Source: an uncultured Rhodothermaceae bacterium
GTDB lineage: Bacteria > Bacteroidota > Rhodothermia > Rhodothermales > Salinibacteraceae
Length of the DNA: 47,187 nt
NCBI GenBank assembly: GCA_913056335.1
Contig: CAJXLX010000013.1
Location: 1-47,187, forward strand
Direction of reading: 5' to 3'
Shown here: positions 41,412 through 47,187 of the stretch, one piece after another
Layout of the letters: the number at the start of each line of letters is the position of its first letter
Numbering within the stretch: position 1 is the stretch's first letter
Position numbers and translations under genes: made by a program
The notes under the pieces: generated by a model
The model's database searches: none
Told to the model about the DNA's origin: nothing
What the model saw: the letters and a program-made list of their open reading frames with translations, nothing else

Positions 41412-42863
41412 ATGAATCCCGCATCCACCGATACGGCCAACGGCGCCGACCACGGGTTCTCCGCCCAGGTCAACCGCATGTTTGACACGGCGGCCGTACA
41501 CACCGACCATCCTGAAGGCGTCCTGCATCAGATTCGAGCGTGCGATAATATCGTCCGGTTCGAGTTTCCCATCAAGCGCGACGATGGAAGCATTGAGGTG
41601 ATACGCGCCTACCGGGCCGAGCACAGCCATCATAAGAAACCGACCAAGGGCGGGATTCGCTACGCGCTGAACGTGAATGTGGATGAGGTGATGGCCCTGG
41701 CCTCCCTCATGAGCTACAAATGCGCCATTGTGGATGTGCCGTTTGGCGGTGCCAAGGGCGGGGTGTGCATCGACGCGCGCAACTATTCGGTGCACGAACT
41801 GGAGCGCATTACTCGCCGCTACACGTTCGAGCTGATCCGGAAGAACTTCATTGGCGCGGGGGTCGACGTGCCCGCCCCGGATTATGGCACTGGGCCCCGC
41901 GAGATGGCCTGGATCATGGACACGTACAACCAGATGACCGATGACGACCTCAACGGCCTGGCTTGTGTAACGGGCAAGCCCGTAGGACAAGGCGGCGTGC
42001 GCGGACGTACCGAAGCTACCGGCCGGGGCGTGTACTACGGCATCCGCGAGGCGTGCGCGTTCGAGCAAGACATGAAGGCCCTGAACCTGGATACCGGCAC
42101 CGCGGGCAAATCGGTTGTGGTGCAAGGCATTGGGAACGTGGGCTACCACGCTGCTCGCATCCTGCAAGACGAAGGCGACGCGACTATTGTGGGCATCGCC
42201 GAAATTGAGGGCGCCATCTACGACCCCAGCGGACTCGACATCCACGACGTGGTGGCTCACCGCGAGGAAACCGGGTCGATTCTGGACTTTCCGGGCGCGA
42301 CTAACCTCGACGACTCGTCGGACGCGCTGGAGCTGGAGTGCGACATTCTGGTTCCTGCGGCGCTCGAAGGGGTCATTACCCACGAAAACGCGCCCAACGT
42401 GAAGGCTAAGATCATTGCGGAGGCAGCCAACGGCCCGGTTACCACGCAGGCCGACACGATTTTGACTGAAAAGGGGGCGCTTGTCATCCCCGATGTGTAT
42501 CTGAACGCAGGGGGCGTTACGGTATCGTACTTCGAGTGGCTGCGCAACCTTTCGCATGTGCGCCACGGGCGCATGAGCCGCCGCTTTGAGGAGCGCAACG
42601 CCGAACGCATCTTGCGCGCCGTGGATGAGCTTACCGACCAGAGCTTCGACGAACAGCTCATGGAGGACCTCGTAAAGCGCGTGGGCTTTGGCGCCAGCGA
42701 AGAGGATCTTGTCAACTCGGGGTTGGAGGACACGATGGCCTTTGCCTACGAGGAGATCCGTTCGGAACGCGAGAAGCACAACGTAGATATGCGCACGGCT
42801 GCATTCGTGAGCGCGATTAACAAGATCGCGAAGTCGTACGCCGACATGGGCATCTTTCCCTGA
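41412..42863 (+). CDS. gdh: Glutamate dehydrogenase
   Basis: The 483-residue enzyme of the Glu/Leu/Phe/Val dehydrogenase family has the substrate region KPTKGGIRYALNVNVDEVMALASLMSYKCAIVDVPFGGAKGG with the two binding/catalytic Lys, the Asp of GVDVPAPDYGTGPREMAWI, and the NAD(P)-domain glycine motif VVVQGIGNVGYHA. It interconverts 2-oxoglutarate plus ammonia and glutamate. The coenzyme cannot be assigned with confidence; the GxGNVG loop is followed by acidic residues (IVGIAEIEGAI), which leans to NAD. It complements the glnA/lrp pair upstream, and its promoter has the GGAAGCGCTT site. Confidence 0.95.
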   Translation: MNPASTDTANGADHGFSAQVNRMFDTAAVHTDHPEGVLHQIRACDNIVRFEFPIKRDDGSIEVIRAYRAEHSHHKKPTKGGIRYALNVNVDEVMALASLMSYKCAIVDVPFGGAKGGVCIDARNYSVHELERITRRYTFELIRKNFIGAGVDVPAPDYGTGPREMAWIMDTYNQMTDDDLNGLACVTGKPVGQGGVRGRTEATGRGVYYGIREACAFEQDMKALNLDTGTAGKSVVVQGIGNVGYHAARILQDEGDATIVGIAEIEGAIYDPSGLDIHDVVAHREETGSILDFPGATNLDDSSDALELECDILVPAALEGVITHENAPNVKAKIIAEAANGPVTTQADTILTEKGALVIPDVYLNAGGVTVSYFEWLRNLSHVRHGRMSRRFEERNAERILRAVDELTDQSFDEQLMEDLVKRVGFGASEEDLVNSGLEDTMAFAYEEIRSEREKHNVDMRTAAFVSAINKIAKSYADMGIFP

Positions 42864-42907
42864 TGCTTGCGTAGGGCTACTGACCAGCATTACCACAACA
42901 TGGCTCA

Positions 42908-42935
42908 GGGGGAGACGCCACACAGCGTCTCTCCC
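42908..42935. terminator. Terminator hairpin between gdh and kinase gene
   Basis: GGGGGAGACGC (42908-42918) pairs with GCGTCTCTCCC (42925-42935), eleven pairs with one G-U, around CACACA. It lies between convergent genes; only a short, mixed tail (TGTGTTATG) follows, so termination may need other factors. Confidence 0.6.
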
Positions 42936-42977
42936 TGTGTTATGTGGGGTGCATAGTGTGTTATGTAGGATGCATAG
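42936..42977. repeat. 21-base tandem duplication
   Basis: TGTGTTATGTGGGGTGCATAG at 42936-42956 recurs at 42957-42977 with two changes (GGGG to AGGA). It directly follows the terminator hairpin, before the convergent kinase stop. Confidence 0.7.
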
Positions 42978-42994
42978 GAGGGCTGCCGTACCGG

Positions 42995-45415
42995 CTATTC
43001 CGCCTCGGGGGCACTGGGCACGCCGCCCGTTTGGCGAAGCACCTGTTCAGCGCGTTGGGTGCGCCAGTCGTCGGCGCCGAACATAGCACGAAAGCCGTGA
43101 TAGACGGGCACCATGCGGGCACGGCCTTCGGCAATTTGTCCCTGCCGCATCAGTGCAATGCCCAAGATGCCCTGTGCAGCCTGCATCTCCCAGTGCGTCT
43201 CAGGTACGAACTGCCCCAGCATTGCCATGCCTTCGCGCACCATAGCCTCGGCCTGCTCTCCATTGCCGCGTTCAGCCTCCAGCCAGCCGTACCGAATGAG
43301 CGATGATGCAATGTGCGGGTGCTCCTCGGGCAAAATAGCACGTCGAAGCGCCAGTGCCTCCTCATGCATCGTTGCGGCCTGGTCGTAATCGCCATTCAGG
43401 TGAAGCGAAAACGCGTAGCGCGCCATGGCCGAAGCCAGGCCCGGGTACTCATCGCCGAACTGCGCCCGAAAGGCCGCAATGGCATCTCGATGCATGGGCA
43501 GTGCCCCCTCGAAACGGCCCCGGTCCTGTAGGGCTACAGCCAGGTTATGCAGGTAAGTGGCCTGTTTCGCGGGTGATTCCGTGATCGCCAAAGCCCTTCG
43601 CAGAAGCGGCTCGGCCTGCGCGCCGCGCCCTGATTCATTGTAGAGGATCGCAAGACTATTCAGGTAGCCAGCCATTGTCGGATGGGCCGCACCATACTCA
43701 TTCTCGGCCAGGGTCACAGCCTGCTGTAACTGACGTTCAGCCTCGGCATAGTCACCCGTACGAAAAAGCAGATAGCCCAGCGCCGACCGGGTATCAGCTT
43801 CATCGTCAACATGGCCATGCCCTTCGGTGCGCATCGCCAGCGCCTGGCGCAAGAGCGGCTCGCCCTGCTCATAGAGTCCCAGCCCGCTGTACACGCGCCC
43901 CAACGTAGTCTGCAAGTCCGCCCGTACAGCAGGGGCTTTGTCCATGCTCGTATCCAACTGGGCCGTGCCCCGATCCATCACCTCGCGCACGGTTAGGTTG
44001 GGCGTACCTGCATTCATTTCGGGATTCGAAGCCGTAAACAGATTGGTGAGGAACGTCGTCACGGCCTCCGACTTGTCGCGCTCGGCCCGCATCTGCTGCG
44101 AGTACTGCGTGACGGTGACCGCGTACGCCAGCACCAGCGCAGCCACAAGAGCCGCCGTAGCCACGCCCCACCGGTTGCGCCGCACAAACGTCTGTAGTTG
44201 ATACCACGAGGTAGCCGTGCGAGCCTGCACGGGGCGGTTGTCGAGGTAGCGGCCGATGTCGCGTCTAAGGTCGGCGGCGGTGCCATAGCGATCTTCGGGG
44301 GCGCACGCCATGGCTTGCTCAATCACGACCCGAAGGTCGCTGCGCAGATAGCGTTCAAGCGCTGATGCGGTGCAGTCGCGTTTGGTCGCAATGGATTCGC
44401 GGTCAGCCGCCGGTTGATCGGTGAACTGCTCATGCATCGGGCGCAGGTTGCCCTCGCAAACGGCCTGCATCATGGCATAGGGCGCGGTCGTGTCCGCATC
44501 CACCGGGCGGCACCCGCAGACGAGTTCGTAGCACACGCGGCCCAGCGCGTAGACATCGGTGCGCGTGCTGATGGCCCGCTGTTCAATCTGCTCGGGGGCG
44601 GCATAGCCGGGCGTAAGCGGATGGGCACCGGTCTGCGTTTCATATGGATCCACGCCGGTAGGGCCGCCTGTCGCATCGAGCACCTTGGCAATACCAAAGT
44701 CGAGCAGCCGCACCTCCCCGTCGTCGGTCACAAGGATGTTCGACGGCTTCAGGTCGCGGTGCACAATCAGGTTCTGATGCGCATGCTGCACGGCTTCCAT
44801 CACCTGCCGCATAAGGTGCAGCCGCTCAGGAATGGAGAGCCGGTGCGTGTCGCAATACGTGGTGATGGGCGTGCCCTCCACATGCTCCATTACCACGTAG
44901 GGATGCCCATTGGGCGTAGCCCCTGCATCAATGATGTGCGCAATATTGGGATGATTAAGGGCCGCCAGGATGCTGCGCTCCTGCGCAAAACGTTGCTCGA
45001 AGTTCCGGCGCTGGCTCTGGCGTAACACCTTTACAGCCACGTCCTGATCGAAGAGGCCGTCGCTGCGGTGGGCTTTGTATACCCGGCTGCTTCCGCCCGT
45101 ACCAATTAGGGCATCGATGGTGTATGCGTCGAGCGTGGTATCGGGCTCAATGGTATCATTGTCGCCGCTGCGTGCATCATCGGTCGCGTCATCTACAGCT
45201 TCTTGAATCCACGTGCCCGCGCACTGCCACGCGTCCTGGTCGAGCAGCATAGGGGCACCTGTGGCTGCTTCAAGCAGGGCATAGGCTTCGCTTTGAAGCT
45301 CTGGCTCGTCGGGGAATGCAGCACGAATCACCTCAACCCGCTCATCGGGGGGGGCATCCAGTGCTGCGTCCAGCGCGTCATTCAGTGCTTGCCAGTGCGT
45401 TGTAACAAGAGACAT
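42995..45415 (-). CDS. Ser/Thr protein kinase with transmembrane helix and TPR repeats
   Basis: From the ATG at 45415 the product has 806 residues. An N-terminal helical region precedes the Hanks kinase domain (about 90-370) with GTGGSSRVYKA, catalytic Lys in VAVKVL, HRDLKPSNILV (near 218) and DFGIAK. One membrane helix (about 415-435; VATAALVAALVLAYAVTV) separates it from TPR-type repeats (about 470-790; EPLLRRALAI, NLAVALQDRGRF, LHLNGDYDQAATMHEEALALRR) outside the cytoplasm. Such kinases are commonly encoded with an ECF sigma factor as here, 150 bases away, and may phosphorylate or respond through it. All catalytic motifs are intact. Confidence 0.92.
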   Translation of the reverse strand: MSLVTTHWQALNDALDAALDAPPDERVEVIRAAFPDEPELQSEAYALLEAATGAPMLLDQDAWQCAGTWIQEAVDDATDDARSGDNDTIEPDTTLDAYTIDALIGTGGSSRVYKAHRSDGLFDQDVAVKVLRQSQRRNFEQRFAQERSILAALNHPNIAHIIDAGATPNGHPYVVMEHVEGTPITTYCDTHRLSIPERLHLMRQVMEAVQHAHQNLIVHRDLKPSNILVTDDGEVRLLDFGIAKVLDATGGPTGVDPYETQTGAHPLTPGYAAPEQIEQRAISTRTDVYALGRVCYELVCGCRPVDADTTAPYAMMQAVCEGNLRPMHEQFTDQPAADRESIATKRDCTASALERYLRSDLRVVIEQAMACAPEDRYGTAADLRRDIGRYLDNRPVQARTATSWYQLQTFVRRNRWGVATAALVAALVLAYAVTVTQYSQQMRAERDKSEAVTTFLTNLFTASNPEMNAGTPNLTVREVMDRGTAQLDTSMDKAPAVRADLQTTLGRVYSGLGLYEQGEPLLRQALAMRTEGHGHVDDEADTRSALGYLLFRTGDYAEAERQLQQAVTLAENEYGAAHPTMAGYLNSLAILYNESGRGAQAEPLLRRALAITESPAKQATYLHNLAVALQDRGRFEGALPMHRDAIAAFRAQFGDEYPGLASAMARYAFSLHLNGDYDQAATMHEEALALRRAILPEEHPHIASSLIRYGWLEAERGNGEQAEAMVREGMAMLGQFVPETHWEMQAAQGILGIALMRQGQIAEGRARMVPVYHGFRAMFGADDWRTQRAEQVLRQTGGVPSAPEAE

Positions 45416-45564
45416 AGGGGGTTGGGGAGATCGAGAATCAGAGCACACCACCAAACATCACGCCGAAGCGCTTGTCCTTAATGAGGCCGGACTGTCGTAC
45501 CGAAGGGTAACAAACCGCAATAGCTACCAGAGCGAGCCAGAAAGAACGGATATACGTTCGCTGG

Positions 45565-46134
45565 TTAGCTATCCTCATCCTCATCAAGCGCGCGAGCAAG
45601 CCAGCCTTTGGCTTTACGCCAGTCACGACGCACTGTGCGGGCCGATACGTCGAGCAGCTCCGCCATCTCCTTCTCCGTCATGCCGCCAAAGAACCGGTAC
45701 TCCACGACCTTCGCCATGCGCTCATCCATTTCGGCAAGCTGGGTGAGCGCCGTATCCAGCGCAATGAAGAGATGCGCTGTTTCCTCGCTGTTGGAGAGCT
45801 GCACGTTTTCAAGGTTGAAGTGCGGAGCGCCCCCGCCCCGTTTCTGAGCCGTACGGCGACGCGCATAATCCACCAGAATATTGCGCATGATACGAGAGGC
45901 CATCGCGTAGAAATGTAGACGGCTCTCCCACTGTACCTGCGTCTGATCGATCAGCTTCAAGTAGCACTCGTGCACCAACGCCGTGGTGCTTAATGTATGG
46001 TCGCTGCGCTCGCGCCGCATGCGGTGGCTGGCCAATGTGCGCAACTCGTCGTACACGGCGTCCCACAAACGCTCTTCGGCCTGTGCGCTGCCCTGCTGAT
46101 ATTTCCGTAATAGCTGAGTTACATTTTCCTCCAT
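45565..46134 (-). CDS. ECF sigma factor paired with the Ser/Thr kinase
   Basis: From the ATG at 46134 the 189-residue protein has region 2 (TTALVHECYLKLIDQ, HFYAMASRIMRNILVDYARRRTAQKRGGG) and region 4 (MDERMAKVVEYRFFGGMTEKEMAELLDVSARTVRRDWRKAKGWLAR). It matches the ECF subgroup (TIGR02999-like) typical next to Hanks-type kinases in Planctomycetes and related groups. The kinase start is 150 bases downstream on the same strand. The frame start at 46221 adds a Cys-rich stretch of unlikely origin, so 46134 is preferred. The regulon is unknown. Confidence 0.9.
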   Translation of the reverse strand: MEENVTQLLRKYQQGSAQAEERLWDAVYDELRTLASHRMRRERSDHTLSTTALVHECYLKLIDQTQVQWESRLHFYAMASRIMRNILVDYARRRTAQKRGGGAPHFNLENVQLSNSEETAHLFIALDTALTQLAEMDERMAKVVEYRFFGGMTEKEMAELLDVSARTVRRDWRKAKGWLARALDEDEDS

Positions 46135-46457
46135 AAGCAGAGCAACAAGCAGGTAGGGGGAACGCGGGGTACACTGCGCACAACATGCCTTATGTGGGAC
46201 AGGACGCGCGTGGATGCACATCGCATATGCGGCTGCAACCTGAACGTACGACGCGGCATCCGCATATGCAACCGGTGTGGTGCAAAGACGCTTCCGTATC
46301 TTACAGCCCGTATCTTACAATCGGTCTGTCATTGGGTCTGCCGATGAGGGTGGCCCCATCAGAGCCTGGCACGAAGGCCCTGCACAAGCGGGATCACTGT
46401 GCTCGCATTTCTCGTGTAATCGCCGCTTTTGTTTTGCTCCTACCCACCCTCTATCTC

Positions 46458-47150
46458 GTGGTTGTTCGATTGCTGCCCGCGTTGTTTCGTGCGCTGTGCG
46501 CTGCTGGATGCCTGGCGCTCGTTGTGCTCTTCCCTGGCGCGCTGCCCAGTGCCGGCCAGTCGGTTTCGTTTGGAGTAGTGGCAGGTGCCAACATTGTCAC
46601 CGTATCGCCAGAGCCCAACCTGTCTACCGGATTCCGCACGACGGCCACGGCCGGCGGAGGAATGCTTGTTGACTTACCCGGTCCGGTCGATCTGCAGCAA
46701 GAGGTGTTGTTCTCACAGAAAGGCACCGCTGTTACCGAAACATTCGGGCAGGTGAACTACACGGCATCGTACATCGAATTTCCGCTCCAACTACGTGTGG
46801 CGCTACCGTCGGTGTGGCGCCTGGATCTGTTCGCCACGGGCGGCGGGTCGTTTGGACTGAAAGCGTTCGAGAGCCAGTCTACGGGCAGCACCCTCGAACT
46901 GCAACTGCCTGATGAGGGCTCGTTCTTTGAGCGTACCGATGCCAGCGCGGTGGTGGGCTTCGGCGCCACCTTCGACGAGGGGCCCAGCCCCCTGAGCGTG
47001 TTCGTGCGCTACATGCATGGGCTGCGCGAGGTGTCGCAGGGACGCACCGATGTGGGCCCGGACATCGACGAAAATCCGTTTCGTGACAATCCGTTTCCTG
47101 AAAGCGCCCAAACCCGAACGATTACGCTTGGCCTCATGATTGGGCTGTAG
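46458..47150 (+). CDS. Outer-membrane beta-barrel protein (PorT-like fold)
   Basis: The frame is open from 46185, but the signal peptide (VVVRLLPALFRALCAAGCLALVVLFPGALPSAGQS) suggests a start near the GTG at 46458, giving about 231 residues; an ATG at 46344 is the alternative. The mature part is a small eight-strand-type barrel: VSFGVVAGANIVTV, TATAGGGMLVDLPG, QQEVLFSQKG, ASYIEFPLQLRVAL, DLFATGGGSFGL, AVVGFGATFDEG, VFVRYMHGLREV, RTITLGLMIGL. It resembles the outer-membrane beta-barrel/PorT-like family; function is unknown. The end is 37 bases before the window edge. Confidence 0.78.
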   Translation: MVVRLLPALFRALCAAGCLALVVLFPGALPSAGQSVSFGVVAGANIVTVSPEPNLSTGFRTTATAGGGMLVDLPGPVDLQQEVLFSQKGTAVTETFGQVNYTASYIEFPLQLRVALPSVWRLDLFATGGGSFGLKAFESQSTGSTLELQLPDEGSFFERTDASAVVGFGATFDEGPSPLSVFVRYMHGLREVSQGRTDVGPDIDENPFRDNPFPESAQTRTITLGLMIGL

Positions 47151-47187
47151 CCTGCTGTGCTGCTCATTTACTACCGTACATTCGCTC

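Noticed and set aside
41355-42923. Minus-strand frame of 522 codons across gdh
   Set aside because: It is the exact antisense of the well-supported gdh gene and has no family features; long antisense frames are common in GC-rich DNA.
46185-46457. Long N-terminal extension of the barrel protein
   Set aside because: It would leave a signal peptide about 100 residues inside the protein; a start near the GTG at 46458 is more likely.

Overview
The window reads as a chromosomal segment of a moderately GC-rich member of the Bacteroidota/Rhodothermota, most like the Salinibacter/Rhodothermales branch. This placement is inferred from three things: two very large secreted proteins ending in type IX (Por) C-terminal sorting domains, a TonB-dependent receptor with an N-terminal carboxypeptidase-regulatory-like domain, and weak use of Shine-Dalgarno sequences. 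I count about 34 protein genes, four or five terminator-like hairpins, one small CRISPR array and several families of short inverted repeats. I saw no rRNA or tRNA gene, no transposase and no prophage.

Layout. 1-6.5 kb: the 3' end of gyrB, a membrane-anchored family 2 glycosyltransferase and a 1547-residue type IX cargo protein. 6.5-9.8 kb: a very acidic 75-residue protein, a hypothetical gene with a probable leader peptide, a TlpA-like thioredoxin, a hypothetical gene and a cation diffusion facilitator. 9.8-14.4 kb: a three-gene signalling operon (PAS/GAF histidine kinase, single-domain receiver, receiver-PAS-AAA+ sigma-54 activator), divergent from an ECF sigma factor. 15.5-20.6 kb: a small helix-turn-helix-like protein, a solitary nuoH, a patatin phospholipase with a PhaR-type regulator, a GbsR/MarR regulator and a secreted hypothetical protein. 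21-30 kb: a co-directional run of TonB receptor, FabG-type SDR, KAS III-like synthase lacking the usual catalytic His, sodium/solute symporter, acyl-CoA ligase and exported alpha/beta hydrolase. 30-32.2 kb: lrp-glnA. 32.4-39.1 kb: a four-repeat type I-E-like CRISPR array without cas genes, then a set of apparently DNA-directed envelope and secreted proteins: an MBL-HhH lipoprotein coupled to a DUF3006 protein, an Ig-like lipoprotein, and a type IX cargo carrying an endonuclease I domain between two copies of an OB-like module. 39.4-47.1 kb: a two-RCK potassium channel, glutamate dehydrogenase, a Ser/Thr kinase with TPRs paired with an ECF sigma factor, and an outer-membrane beta-barrel protein.

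Themes. Nitrogen assimilation (lrp, glnA, gdh) and acyl-CoA chemistry (phaR, patatin, fabG, KAS III, ligase, hydrolase) recur. A GGAAGCGCT operator-like motif lies in front of the TonB receptor, gdh and lrp, which suggests a common LacI-type regulator. The observations most worth follow-up are the cas-less CRISPR array beside the MBL-HhH/DUF3006 and nuclease genes, the KAS III variant in a gene set resembling the Ole pathway by enzyme class, the leader peptide at 7179, and the dispersed GCGAACGG palindromes and hairpin cluster near 28.7-29.0 kb.
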